Counted from the first letter of the stretch, positions 27,211 through 36,644 are shown. The stretch is 64,000 nt of DNA from Bog-473 sp963704355 (GCA_963704355.1 OY969891.1:1054001-1118000), one strand, 5' to 3'. Notes: generated from the letters alone by a model not told the origin. Translations and numbers: made by a program.

Positions 27211-28230
27211 GTGACCTACAGCACAGCCGACATCCAATATCGCGCCGACGGGCCGCCCACGCCGCGGTCCGTGTCCACCCAGCGTACGGCCGCAGACCGG
27301 TGGTTCCACGGCGTGACGATGTCGTCGGGCCTGGGCGTCTTCGTCATCCTCCTCCTCATCGGCGTCTTCCTCTTCATCCAGGCCTGGCCCGCCTTTTCCT
27401 ACATGGGGCTTCGGTTCTTCACGACGCAGACCTGGGTGCCGCTCCCCGGGCATGGCCACGCGGCGCATTTCGGCGTCGAGACGGCGTTGGCGGGCACCGT
27501 CGTCATCGCACTCATCGCGTTGGTCATCGCCGTCCCGGTCTCAGTGGCGGCCGCGCTGTTCATCACCGAGTACGCGCCGCGCACCCTCCTGGGCGTGATC
27601 CCGCTCAAGAACTTCCTCACCTCGATCGTGGACCTCATGGCCGCCGTCCCGAGCATCATCTACGGGTTGTGGGGAGTGCTGCTGCTCTCCGACCACGTCG
27701 TCGGAGTCTCGCGCTGGCTTTCCACCCACCTCGGATTCATCCCGTTCCTCAGTGTCCCAGCCGGAACCTCGAACTTCACCGGCTCCTTCTTCATTGCCGG
27801 ACTGCTGGTGGCGATCATGATCGTCCCCATCGTCACGTCCATCAGCCGCGAGATCTTCTCGCTGACCCCGATCTACGAGCGAGAGGCAGCACTCGCGTTG
27901 GGGGCCAGCCGTGCTCGCGTGATCCGCGATGTGGTCTTCCCCTTCGGGAAGGGCGGCCTGGTGGGCGCCATCATGCTGGGTCTCGGTCGGGCGCTGGGCG
28001 AGGCGATCGCGGTCACGCTGGTGATCGCGCTGGTCTTCAGAGCGAACTTCCAGATTTTGGCCTCGGGTGGCAACTCCATCCCCGCCCTGATCAACAACCT
28101 CTTCGGAACGGGCGGCAAGTTGGGCCTCTCCGGCCTGCTGGCGGCCGGCCTCGTTCTCTTCGTCTTCACCCTGGTGGTGAACACCGTGGCCTCCGTGATC
28201 GTCAGCCGCACCAGGGTGCGGAACCGATGA
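27211..28230 (+). CDS. pstC: Phosphate ABC transporter permease PstC
   Basis: PstC is one of two membrane subunits of the phosphate importer. The 339-residue protein has six predicted membrane segments after a short cytosolic start, beginning with LGVFVILLLIGVFLFIQAW. The EAA-type coupling loop REAALALGASRARVIRDVVF is typical. The start is GTG at 27211. The stop overlaps the pstA ATG (GATGA). Confidence 0.94.
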   Translation: MTYSTADIQYRADGPPTPRSVSTQRTAADRWFHGVTMSSGLGVFVILLLIGVFLFIQAWPAFSYMGLRFFTTQTWVPLPGHGHAAHFGVETALAGTVVIALIALVIAVPVSVAAALFITEYAPRTLLGVIPLKNFLTSIVDLMAAVPSIIYGLWGVLLLSDHVVGVSRWLSTHLGFIPFLSVPAGTSNFTGSFFIAGLLVAIMIVPIVTSISREIFSLTPIYEREAALALGASRARVIRDVVFPFGKGGLVGAIMLGLGRALGEAIAVTLVIALVFRANFQILASGGNSIPALINNLFGTGGKLGLSGLLAAGLVLFVFTLVVNTVASVIVSRTRVRNR

Positions 28231-29432
28231 CGGCGACGATCACCCCGCCCGAGTCCGAAGCAACGGCACCACCGGAGCCGCCGCCGGAGGCACCGGTGCC
28301 CTCGCCCGGAATCCCGGCCCGGCGCCCGATCCGGCCGCGCGACTTCAAGCCGGTCGACGCGGCGCTGGCCGGCGCGACCCTGGTGGCGTCCTACTGCCTC
28401 GTCTGGGTCATCTTCAACGAGCTGACCCTCCTCTCCGGGGTATTCGGCTTCATTGTGGTCCTCGCCATCGTGTTCCTCATCCTGTACTACGTGCTCAATC
28501 GCCAGCTGCATGGCAGGCGGGTCGCCGCGGACCGGGTGACGGGCGCTCTCCTGACCCTGGGCGTCCTGTGCATGCTCACCCCGCTCGTGCTCCTCGTCGG
28601 CTTCCTCTTCGTCAAGGGCGTCCGGCTGCTCTCATGGCACCTGCTCACCGCCACCCAGAACGGGGTGCTCGAGGTGTGCGCACGCGGACAGACATGCGCC
28701 AAACCGGGCGTGTTCCACGCCATCGTCGGGACCCTCGAGCAGGTCGGGCTGGCGGTCGTGATCGGTGTCCCGTTGGGCATCGTCACCGCCATCTTCCTCA
28801 ACGAAGTGGGCGGCCGGCTCACCCAGCCGGTACGGGTCATGGTCACCGCGATGAGCGGCCTGCCCGCGATCGTGGCGGGTATCTTCATCTACTCCATCAT
28901 CGTGGTCCACTACGGCTTCTCGGGCATCGCCGGTGCCCTCGCCCTGGCCATCCTCCTGCTGCCCACGGTGACCCGCGGCACGGAGGAAGTCCTCAAGATC
29001 GTTCCCGACGAACTGCGAGAGGCCTCCGCAGCGCTCGGTGCGCCGCAATGGCGCACCGTGTGGTCCGTGGTCCTCCCGACGGCGCGCTCGGGCATCATGA
29101 CGGCGGTCCTGCTCGGCATTGCGGTGTCCGTCGGCGAGACGGCGCCGCTCCTCTTCACCGTCTTCGGCGCCAACGCCACGAATTGGAACCCTTTTAGCGG
29201 CCCCCAGGCCTCGCTACCACTTCTGATCTATCAGTCGGTAAAATCGACCCAGAGGGCGGACGTCACGCTTGGCTATGCCGCCGCCCTCGTCTTGTTCTTG
29301 ATGGTGTTCTTCATTTTCATCCTGGCCCGTATCCTGTCGAGCCCCTGGCTCTCCAACAAGGCACGGTCGCGGTCTAGTCGCAGGATGGCGAACGCCGCCG
29401 CCCGTGGAGTCGGAGGAGGTCCGGTGAATTGA
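28227..29432 (+). CDS. pstA: Phosphate ABC transporter permease PstA
   Basis: PstA pairs with PstC. The 401-residue protein starts with about 45 Pro/Ala/Glu-rich cytosolic residues (PPESEATAPPEPPPEAP), longer than usual, then membrane segments. The coupling loop REASAALGAPQWRTVWSVVL and the conserved ISVGETAPLLFT-like segment (AVSVGETAPLLFTVFGANA) are present. The pstB start overlaps its end. Confidence 0.94.
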   Translation: MTATITPPESEATAPPEPPPEAPVPSPGIPARRPIRPRDFKPVDAALAGATLVASYCLVWVIFNELTLLSGVFGFIVVLAIVFLILYYVLNRQLHGRRVAADRVTGALLTLGVLCMLTPLVLLVGFLFVKGVRLLSWHLLTATQNGVLEVCARGQTCAKPGVFHAIVGTLEQVGLAVVIGVPLGIVTAIFLNEVGGRLTQPVRVMVTAMSGLPAIVAGIFIYSIIVVHYGFSGIAGALALAILLLPTVTRGTEEVLKIVPDELREASAALGAPQWRTVWSVVLPTARSGIMTAVLLGIAVSVGETAPLLFTVFGANATNWNPFSGPQASLPLLIYQSVKSTQRADVTLGYAAALVLFLMVFFIFILARILSSPWLSNKARSRSSRRMANAAARGVGGGPVN

Positions 29433-30277
29433 CCAGCACTGCGGACAGCATGACGAGCGTTCCGCAGACCGACCAAGTGCCCCAGGTGGTCGGTCCGCTG
29501 GGGGCGGGAGCCGGCGAGATCGTGACGAACGACGTGTGCGCCTGGTTCAGCGGTCGGCTCGTGCTCGAGGGCGTCACGCTCACCATGGAACGCAACCGGG
29601 TGACCGCGCTCATCGGACCGTCCGGGTGCGGCAAGTCGACCTTCCTGCGCATTCTCAACCGCATGCACGAGACGATCAACGGCGCGCAGCTGGCCGGAAC
29701 GGTCGACCTCAACGGGGTCGATGTCTACGGTCCGTCGCAGCGTGCCGTCGACGTGCGCCGTCACATCGGCATGGTCTTCCAACGGCCGAACCCTTTTCCG
29801 GCCATGACGATCTATCAGAACGTGCTCTCCGGCTTGCGTTTCAACCAGATCAAGCCACCGAAGCCGGACGATCTGGTCGAGGAGTCGCTCACCAAGGCCG
29901 GTCTGTGGAACGAGGTGCGCACCCGGCTCAAGGCTCTCGGCGGGGACCTCTCGGGAGGTCAGCAACAGCGGCTGTGCATCGCCCGCGCGCTCGCCCTCAG
30001 ACCGGCAGTCCTGCTCATGGACGAGCCATGCTCGGCTCTGGACCCCACTTCGACGCGCCGAATTGAGGAGACGATCGGGGAGATCTCCGACGAGGTGACC
30101 GTGGTGATCGTCACGCACAACATGCAACAGGCCCAGCGGGTCTCGGACACGTGCGCCTTCTTCCTGGCCGGGGAGAACGAGCCGGGCCGGGTGGTCGAGG
30201 TAGGGCCGACCGACACCATGTTCAGTAATCCCTCCGACCCGAGGACGCACGACTATGTCAATGGACAGTTCGGCTAG
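29429..30277 (+). CDS. pstB: Phosphate ABC transporter ATPase PstB
   Basis: PstB hydrolyses ATP to drive phosphate import. The 282-residue protein has Walker A GPSGCGKST (residues 63-71), Q-loop VFQRPNPFP, signature LSGGQQQRLCIARAL, Walker B LLMDEPCSALDP and the H-loop IVTHNM. The TTG at 29429 overlaps the pstA stop and lies nine bases after GGAGGAGG; an ATG at 29450 is an alternative. Its end overlaps the next gene by 23 bp, indicating one operon. Confidence 0.95.
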   Translation: MTSTADSMTSVPQTDQVPQVVGPLGAGAGEIVTNDVCAWFSGRLVLEGVTLTMERNRVTALIGPSGCGKSTFLRILNRMHETINGAQLAGTVDLNGVDVYGPSQRAVDVRRHIGMVFQRPNPFPAMTIYQNVLSGLRFNQIKPPKPDDLVEESLTKAGLWNEVRTRLKALGGDLSGGQQQRLCIARALALRPAVLLMDEPCSALDPTSTRRIEETIGEISDEVTVVIVTHNMQQAQRVSDTCAFFLAGENEPGRVVEVGPTDTMFSNPSDPRTHDYVNGQFG

Positions 30278-31967
30278 GCGGCGGGTGCGATGCGCCCGGA
30301 CGCTCGGCGTCTCCGGGTTGAGCGCGCTCGTCATGGTTCCGCTCACGGCTCTGCTCGTGCTGCTGTCACCCCACGTCGCCTCCGCCGTTGCCCCCGTCCC
30401 GATCACCGGCACCGGATCGAGTTTCGCCGGGCCGGCCTTGCGCCAGTGGGCCGCCCAGACCGACGGCGTCGACGGTGTCGCCATCAACTTCACCCCCTCG
30501 TCGTCGGTGGCCGGGCTCAACGAGTACGCACAGGGGCTCGTGAACTTCGCGGCGAGCGACATCGGGTACTCGACGGGCCAGGCGAACTACACCCCGAGCC
30601 CGTCGCAGGTGCCCTTTCAGTACATGCCCGACGTGGGGGGCGCCCTCTGCATGGCGTACAACCTCGACTCGCCAGCCGGTACCCCGATCACCAACCTGCG
30701 CCTCGATCCCCAGATACTCCTGAACATCTTTTCCGGACAGATCCAATTCTGGGACGATCCGCAGATCGCCGGGCTCAACCCCGGGGTGCCGTTGCCCCAC
30801 TTCCAGATCATCGCCAATGTCCGATCGGACGGCGCAGGTGAGAGCTACATCCTGTCGGACTACTTCTACACCCTGTTCCAGAGCGAGTGGAACGCGTTCA
30901 CGGCGGCGATGGGCGCCGCGAACGGAGCGAATGCGATCTGGCCCTCGGCGCCGGTCAACGCAAACCAGATCGGGCCCTACGACATCGCCCAACTTCCGGC
31001 TTGGAGCGGTTCCGACGCCGTGATCGAGCACACCAAGGACGACAACGGCGCCAGCAACAACACCAACAACTCCATCACCTACGTCGAGACCGCGTACGCG
31101 CAAGAGAACAATGTGCCGTGCGCCGCGATTGAGAACCCGGCGGGCCAATTCGTGCAACCATCCGAACAGGCTGACGCGATCGCCCTCACCCAGGACCAGC
31201 TCGAGCCGGACCTGGAGCAGATCCTCACCGGGGTGTTCCTCAACTCAAATGCGCTGTCCTACCCGATCTCGGCGTACAGCTATCTCATCACGCAAGAGGC
31301 TCAGACGCCCCCGGCGGTGGGCGTGGTCCTGGCCGACTATGTCAAGTTCATCGCCTGCCAGGGCCAGGAGTCGGCCGGGGCACTCGGCTACACGCCGATC
31401 CCGCCCAACCTCGTCCAGGACGATTTCGACGCCATCAACCGGATAGCCCAGGGTGGAGCCCCCCCGCTCCCGGCCGCGACCGCCGCCAACTGCCCGAACC
31501 CCTACCTGACGGGGCAGCTCACCTTGCCGGGCGAGCCGATTCAACTCGGTACGCCTGGAGCCTCGGGAACGACGCCCGGGGCGAGCTCCACCGGGCCGTC
31601 GTCGGGGACGACCGCGACGGGAGCGACGGGCACCTCTGGAGGAACGAACGCCGGCTCGAGCACGTCCAGTGCGGCGATCCAGGCTGAGATCGCCGCGGCG
31701 CAGAAGAAGGAAGCGCAGGTGGCGCAAGCAAGTGCGCGACGGGCCGCGACCGTCCAGCCGGCGGGTGCGGCGCTCATCAGCCAGATCGACCGATTACTCG
31801 GCCACCCGTTCTCGTCGGGTCTGATCTGGCTGTGGACTCTGCTCTTGGTCGGCGTCTTCGCCGTGGCGCCCGCCGCCATCGCGATCCTCGGCGGACGCCG
31901 CCGACCTCACACGGGGTCTGAGGGCACGGGGTCTGAGGGCACGGGGTCTGAGGAGGTGGACCAGTGA
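30255..31967 (+). CDS. PstS-like substrate-binding protein with C-terminal membrane anchor
   Basis: The 570-residue protein has a signal peptide (LSALVMVPLTALLVLLSPHVASA) and then a PstS-like domain: ITGTGSSFAGPALRQWAA, INFTPSSSVAGLNEYAQGLV, FAASDIGY, LNIFSGQIQFWDDPQIAGLN, VRSDGAGESYILSDYF and AAIENPAGQFVQPS. After a Thr/Ser/Gly-rich linker (about residues 430-480) comes one membrane segment (LIWLWTLLLVGVFAVAPAAI), a basic stop-transfer sequence and a GSEGT repeat tail. It should therefore be tethered at the cell surface next to PstCAB. The start overlaps pstB; an ATG two codons later is equally possible. Ligand is presumed phosphate or a related oxyanion. Confidence 0.82.
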   Translation: MSMDSSARRRVRCARTLGVSGLSALVMVPLTALLVLLSPHVASAVAPVPITGTGSSFAGPALRQWAAQTDGVDGVAINFTPSSSVAGLNEYAQGLVNFAASDIGYSTGQANYTPSPSQVPFQYMPDVGGALCMAYNLDSPAGTPITNLRLDPQILLNIFSGQIQFWDDPQIAGLNPGVPLPHFQIIANVRSDGAGESYILSDYFYTLFQSEWNAFTAAMGAANGANAIWPSAPVNANQIGPYDIAQLPAWSGSDAVIEHTKDDNGASNNTNNSITYVETAYAQENNVPCAAIENPAGQFVQPSEQADAIALTQDQLEPDLEQILTGVFLNSNALSYPISAYSYLITQEAQTPPAVGVVLADYVKFIACQGQESAGALGYTPIPPNLVQDDFDAINRIAQGGAPPLPAATAANCPNPYLTGQLTLPGEPIQLGTPGASGTTPGASSTGPSSGTTATGATGTSGGTNAGSSTSSAAIQAEIAAAQKKEAQVAQASARRAATVQPAGAALISQIDRLLGHPFSSGLIWLWTLLLVGVFAVAPAAIAILGGRRRPHTGSEGTGSEGTGSEEVDQ

Positions 31968-34390
31968 CGCCTGCATCGACTCAGCGCCGCCGAGTAGTCC
32001 GCGGCCGGCTCGCGATGGTGGCAGCGGGATTGCTCGTCTGCGCGGTCTCAGGGTTGATGATGACCGCACCGTCGGACGCGGGCACGGCCCGGCTCTCTCA
32101 TACGGCAACGACGGACGCCGGCACCGCAGGTGGGGTCGTGCCGTGTCCGGCCGGATCCCCTTCGAGCGACACGTGCGCGGCCATGCCGTGTCCAACCGGG
32201 CCCGACTGTGGTCAGATCGTCGCGGGTCCGGCCCAAGACCTCGGCCTGGGCCAGTACGTCTACCTGCAGCTGAAGGACTTCGGTCCGGGCGACACGGCCT
32301 TTGTCGGCTACTGCTCGGATCCCGGCGGGACCGCGCAGTTGCCGCCGCAGAACCTCCAGAATCCTCCCGCTCCGCCGATCTGCGCGACGAGCAGCCCCCA
32401 GTACAACGCTCCGCCGACAGGAGGGATCCCCATCTTCTCGGCGACCAGCGGTCCTATTCAGTCCGGCACGGCCGCGACGAGCGTGGAGACCGAGGAAGCG
32501 TCGCCACCGGGCATACCGCTCCAGGGCAACGGCACGACGACCTTCTACTGCGACACCACCTCCACCAACGCCTGCGACATCGTGATCACCGACTTCGCGA
32601 TCACGGCGAGCCAGAACGACTTCAACATCGATGCGGCCAACAGCGTCGCCATCCCGTTGACGTTCGCCCCGCCGGCGAGTTGTCCCGGAGCCCCTTTGGT
32701 CACGAGCGAGAGCGAATACGGCATTGACGTGCTCACGTCGTCGTTGGCGCAGCTCAGCTGTTCGCAGAACCCCCCGTCGAAGGCGGTGGTCGCACTCGAG
32801 ACGGCCGTCGGAGGTCCCACGGCGGTCAGCGACCTGGCCGCCGGCACCACAGAAGTTGCCTTCACCGATGATCCTGAGTCCGCCGACCAGCAAAAATCCC
32901 TGAGCTCAGGCCATTTTGCCCTCATCCCGGTCGCTCTGACGGCGAATGTCGTGGGCGTGGACGCCCAGATCCGGGGCACGGGCCTCGATGGCACTCAGCA
33001 AGGCATCAACTATCCCATCGATGAAATGCAGCTGAGCCCGACCATGGTGGCCGGCGAAATCACGAACGAAGGTGCCTGGCCGTCCTCGTACACCGCAGAC
33101 GACCAGGTGCCGTGCAGCGGAGCGAGCGAAGTTGGCACGACCGGCAAGTGCGGCGGATTTCCGTGCGGCGTCCTCGGGTCCAGCCGCACCTGTTCGCTGT
33201 TCGACCAGCTCAACTACCTGCCGGGGTATGACAACTTCTTCCGGGCCGGAGCCTTCATGCAGGTAGGCGGATCGGGGTCGACCGACCAGCTCTTTACGTG
33301 GCTGTGCGACGCCCCCTTGGTGCCGCTCGACTTCGGGACGAATCCCAAGGAGAGCCAATCGGGCGAACAGGCTCTCGAGACGGGGCTCTTCGGGAAGAGC
33401 GGCCCGAAGGTGACCTGTCCGGCGGGCCAGGACCAGGTGCCGGGGTTCACGGCGCCGGCGAACTTCTTCACGTACAACAACCCGGAGACGCAGAACCAGA
33501 AGGCACCGCCGTTCGTCGAGAACCAAAGCGGTGACAACGCGGCCGCCGCCTTCATCAACGAGAACTGGGCGGAGGGGGAGTACTACGGCGTTGGTGCAGT
33601 GGCCTCGTTGCAGAACGCGGCGGGCGACTTCGTCCAGCCGACGCCGACGTCGCTCGACGCGGCGGTGCAGGTCGCAACGCCCAACCCCGATGGCACGATC
33701 ACGCCCAACTACACCAGCACCAATCCCGACGTCTACCCCATGCCGGATGTGATCTACGCCGCCGTGTCGACGGCGCCGGTGCCGGCCGCCCAGGCATCCG
33801 CCGAAACCGATCTGTTGACCCAAATGCTGCAGCTCACCGGCACCGGCGGTTCCAACGTGTCCCTCTTGCCGGCAGGCTTCGTGCCGCTGCCGGCGAGCCT
33901 CGTCACGCAGGCGCAGGCCGGCATCGCGAAGGACATCGTCGCGGCGCCTTCACCTGTCGCCGCCGGCGGTGGCGGCGCTGGGACGCCGGCTAACGGTTCG
34001 ACGTCGACGAACTCACCCGCTTCCTCGAGGCTCTTTGGCTTCTCGGGGCTGTTCGGTGGGTTCTCGTCCAACTCGTTCCCGCTGGTCGGCGGGCTCTCCC
34101 CCCTCGCGGGCCTGCTGGCGAACTCACTGGCGAAGGCGGCAACCGGGTCGTCGCACGGGCCGACGGGACCGTTGCTGGGTCCGGCCCTACCCGGCTACGC
34201 CTTGGCCTCCAGCCAAGGGAGCGCGCTCGTCTCCATCGCAGTGCTCCTGGGTTTCATCGCCCTCCTGGTCGGTCTCCTCTTGATGAGCTCGGGTTTGCTG
34301 GGCAGGATCCGGAACGCCCGAGGGTCGTCACCCGTCGACGACGGTGACGGAGGCGCCGAGGCGTCGGCCCCGGGGGTGGCCCCGGCGTGA
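31964..34390 (+). CDS. Large secreted PstS-related protein with C-terminal membrane anchor
   Basis: The 808-residue protein begins at a GTG overlapping the previous stop. It has an N-terminal signal or anchor (RLAMVAAGLLVCAVSGLMM), a Cys-containing N-terminal region without obvious homology (about residues 60-230), and then a substrate-binding-like part with VVALETAVGGPTAVSDLAAG, TEVAFTDDPESADQQ and the PstS-type ASLQNAAGDFVQPTPTSLD. A Ser/Gly-rich linker precedes a C-terminal membrane helix (VSIAVLLGFIALLVGLLLMS) and a charged tail. Translational coupling to its neighbours suggests a shared role in surface phosphate handling. The N-terminal region's function is unknown. Confidence 0.7.
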   Translation: MTPASTQRRRVVRGRLAMVAAGLLVCAVSGLMMTAPSDAGTARLSHTATTDAGTAGGVVPCPAGSPSSDTCAAMPCPTGPDCGQIVAGPAQDLGLGQYVYLQLKDFGPGDTAFVGYCSDPGGTAQLPPQNLQNPPAPPICATSSPQYNAPPTGGIPIFSATSGPIQSGTAATSVETEEASPPGIPLQGNGTTTFYCDTTSTNACDIVITDFAITASQNDFNIDAANSVAIPLTFAPPASCPGAPLVTSESEYGIDVLTSSLAQLSCSQNPPSKAVVALETAVGGPTAVSDLAAGTTEVAFTDDPESADQQKSLSSGHFALIPVALTANVVGVDAQIRGTGLDGTQQGINYPIDEMQLSPTMVAGEITNEGAWPSSYTADDQVPCSGASEVGTTGKCGGFPCGVLGSSRTCSLFDQLNYLPGYDNFFRAGAFMQVGGSGSTDQLFTWLCDAPLVPLDFGTNPKESQSGEQALETGLFGKSGPKVTCPAGQDQVPGFTAPANFFTYNNPETQNQKAPPFVENQSGDNAAAAFINENWAEGEYYGVGAVASLQNAAGDFVQPTPTSLDAAVQVATPNPDGTITPNYTSTNPDVYPMPDVIYAAVSTAPVPAAQASAETDLLTQMLQLTGTGGSNVSLLPAGFVPLPASLVTQAQAGIAKDIVAAPSPVAAGGGGAGTPANGSTSTNSPASSRLFGFSGLFGGFSSNSFPLVGGLSPLAGLLANSLAKAATGSSHGPTGPLLGPALPGYALASSQGSALVSIAVLLGFIALLVGLLLMSSGLLGRIRNARGSSPVDDGDGGAEASAPGVAPA

Positions 34391-35442
34391 CCGAGCCCGC
34401 GGAGCCGATTGAGGCCGAGGACCGCGTTGCCGAGATGTCGAGAGCGAGCACGGGTGGCCTGGCGACCACGTATGTCGCGCCTCCGGCGCGGGCGACTCTC
34501 GCCGACGCCGACGCCGACGCCGACGGGGTGAACGGGGTTGTCCCGATGTCGCCCGAGCCGCTCGACTCGGGCGACGGCCCGCCGGTCGAGAACCCCGAAC
34601 AGCCGGAAACGACACCGGGTCGCAGGTCCTTCGTGCTGCTCCGTGCCGGGCTGGCCGCCTCGACCGTGGGACTCTGTCTCCTGCTGTTCGCAGGATACGT
34701 GTACACGTTCAGCACACTCCAGCAACACCGCACCCAGGAGATCCTGCTCAACGAGTTCACCTCGGGGACCAGGAGCACCATCCTCACCGCAAAGTCGGTG
34801 CCCGAGGGCCAGCCGGCCGGGGTGCTCACGGTCCCCGCCATCGGCCTGACCCAGGTGATCGTCGAGGGGACCACTGCCACCGACCTGCTCAAGGGGCCCG
34901 GTCTGATGCCCGGGACCGCCCGGCCCGGATCACTGGGAAACTCTGTCCTGGCGGGCCACCGGACGATCGCCGGGTCTCCCTTCGCACACCTCGACCTGCT
35001 GAAACGCGGCGACCGCATCATCGTGGTGACATCCCAAGGCCGTTACGGTTACCGCGTCCTCGCCGTCGGCACGACTCGCACGGGCCAGCAAGACCCGACC
35101 AGCCCCAACCGCCACCCGCGCCTGACGCTGGTCACGTCCGACGTCGCGGGGACCGGTCGCCTCTACGTCGTGGCTGCGCTGCGGACGGCTCCCAACCGGC
35201 TCCCCATCCCGCGGCATCCGCCGACGTCGGCCCAGCGCGGCCTGAGCGGTGACAGTGCGGCCGTCGTGCCCTCCATCCTGTGGGGTCTTCTCCTCGCCGC
35301 CGGTTTTGCCGCGACCTTCTTTGCCTACTGGCGGTTCCGCGGCCGGCACTGGTCGGTCTACCTTCTGAGCACCCCCGTGCTGCTCGCCATCACCTTCGTC
35401 TGGTACGGCAATCTGATCAGACTTCTTCCCGGCACCATGTGA
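34387..35442 (+). CDS. Sortase-fold membrane protein lacking the catalytic Cys
   Basis: The 351-residue protein has a cytosolic acidic start, one membrane segment (about residues 83-105), a sortase-like domain (about 135-270) and two further membrane segments (about 275-345). Sortases anchor surface proteins through a His-Cys-Arg triad. Here His191 (LAGHRT) and Arg258 (GRLYVV) are present, but the TLxTC position reads TLVTS, with Ser251 encoded by TCC. Class E-like architecture is suggested by the C-terminal helices. It may be inactive, a Ser variant, or a binding scaffold. It is coupled to the membrane-anchored PstS-like proteins upstream. Confidence 0.75.
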   Translation: MTEPAEPIEAEDRVAEMSRASTGGLATTYVAPPARATLADADADADGVNGVVPMSPEPLDSGDGPPVENPEQPETTPGRRSFVLLRAGLAASTVGLCLLLFAGYVYTFSTLQQHRTQEILLNEFTSGTRSTILTAKSVPEGQPAGVLTVPAIGLTQVIVEGTTATDLLKGPGLMPGTARPGSLGNSVLAGHRTIAGSPFAHLDLLKRGDRIIVVTSQGRYGYRVLAVGTTRTGQQDPTSPNRHPRLTLVTSDVAGTGRLYVVAALRTAPNRLPIPRHPPTSAQRGLSGDSAAVVPSILWGLLLAAGFAATFFAYWRFRGRHWSVYLLSTPVLLAITFVWYGNLIRLLPGTM

Positions 35443-35939
35443 TGCATCATCTGCGACGCTTCTCTCATCGGCCCCGCAACGGAGCCGCCATCGTGGTCGC
35501 GCTCGGCGGCCTTTCCCTCGTGGCGTCGGCGTGCTCGAGCTCCCCGTCACCGGCCGCCGCGCCGACGACCACCACGTCGTCGGTCCCCACCCCGGAGCTC
35601 ACCACCCCGACCGTGACCATCGACGGGCACTCCTACCAGGTCCCGACCGACGGTGGCAGTCCCATCAACTCCGCCGTCGACACGAGCGGCCAGATCGTGC
35701 TGACCGACAAGGGCTTCGTCCCGTTCCGAGAGATCGTCGACCTCAACCAGACCATCACCTGGACCAACCTGAGCTCGCATCCGGTCACCATCTCGTTCCT
35801 CCACATGCCCGGCACGACGAGCCACAGACTCCCGGTCGGTGGCACGTTCAACTACTCCTCGCCGACCCTCATCAATTTCGAGTACGTCTCCTCGTCCGGC
35901 TACCACGGGACGGTCTCGATCGGGGCCTTCACGTCGTAG
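35442..35939 (+). CDS. Cupredoxin-like lipoprotein
   Basis: The 165-residue protein starts at an ATG overlapping the sortase-like stop (TGATG). A signal with a plausible lipobox ends at ASAC, followed by a Ser/Pro/Thr linker (PTTTTSSVPTPELTTP). The C-terminal 90 residues look like a cupredoxin fold: KGFVPFREIVDLNQTITWTN, the first His in SSHPVTISF, and the closing GYHGTVSIG. The copper-ligand Cys and Met of plastocyanins are missing, so metal binding is doubtful. It ends the pst locus. Confidence 0.6.
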   Translation: MHHLRRFSHRPRNGAAIVVALGGLSLVASACSSSPSPAAAPTTTTSSVPTPELTTPTVTIDGHSYQVPTDGGSPINSAVDTSGQIVLTDKGFVPFREIVDLNQTITWTNLSSHPVTISFLHMPGTTSHRLPVGGTFNYSSPTLINFEYVSSSGYHGTVSIGAFTS

Positions 35940-36043
35940 CGGCGCAGGCGCCGCAAAGGGCCCAGGCGGGCGCGCCGGTGCGGAGGTGGGCTGGTTCGTC
36001 CGGGTGGAGGCCGCCGGGAGGGGTCCGGCGGACGCAGGGCGGC

Positions 36044-36072
36044 TTGCCCCTCAGGCCCTGGACGCCTATCCT
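36044..36072 (+). promoter_or_regulatory. Candidate promoter of rplM-rpsI
   Basis: TTGCCC (36044-36049), a 17-base spacer and TATCCT (36067-36072) form a sigma70-like promoter about 90 bases before rplM. The leader contains GC-rich complementary stretches, for example CCCCGGG and GCCCGGG, that may fold. Confidence 0.4.
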
Positions 36073-36162
36073 GGTGGGTCGCCCCGGGAGACCCCATGGG
36101 CGCCCGGGTAGGGCCTGGTTCCCCGCCCACCCCACACCACGTGGTAGCGAAAGATCGGTCCT

Positions 36163-36612
36163 GTGCGCACCTTTTCACCCAAAGTCACCGAAATCGAGCG
36201 TGCCTGGTACGTCGTGGACGCCGACGGGCTCGTCCTCGGCCGCCTGGCCTCGTCGGTGGCCGCCATCTTGCGCGGCAAGCACCGACCGTACTTCGCCCCG
36301 CACGTCGACACCGGTGACCACGTCATCGTCGTCAACGCGGAGCGGGTCGTCCTGACCTCGGACAAGGCCGGGGCCAAGATGGCCTACCGCCACAGCGGCT
36401 ACCCGGGCGGCCTGCGCGCCACCAGCTACGCCGAGCTCCTCGCCGACAAGCCGGCCGAGCTCGTCCGGCGCTCCGTCCGCGGCATGCTGCCCAAGAACAC
36501 GCTCGGCCGCCAGATGCTCGGCAAGCTCCAGGTCTACGCCGGCCCTGACCACCCCCACGCCGCCCAGAAGCCCGAGCCGCTCGAGCTGCCCGAAGCCCGC
36601 CGGGCCGGCTGA
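36163..36612 (+). CDS. rplM: 50S ribosomal protein L13
   Basis: L13 is an early 23S rRNA-binding protein. The 149-residue product begins at GTG (RTFSPKVTEIERAWYVVDAD) and contains DHVIVVNAERVVLTSDKAGA and AVRGMLPKN-like VRGMLPKNTLGRQMLGKLQV. It pairs with rpsI 32 bp downstream. The pst locus separates it from truA. Confidence 0.97.
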   Translation: MRTFSPKVTEIERAWYVVDADGLVLGRLASSVAAILRGKHRPYFAPHVDTGDHVIVVNAERVVLTSDKAGAKMAYRHSGYPGGLRATSYAELLADKPAELVRRSVRGMLPKNTLGRQMLGKLQVYAGPDHPHAAQKPEPLELPEARRAG

Positions 36613-36644
36613 CCGAACGCCGTAGGAAGGACATCACCGAGGCC

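Noticed and set aside
34140..34300. LPGYA near the C-terminus of the 808-residue PstS-like protein as a sortase sorting signal
   Set aside because: It does not match LPxTG or LAxTG, and the neighbouring sortase lacks the catalytic Cys, so processing is not supported.
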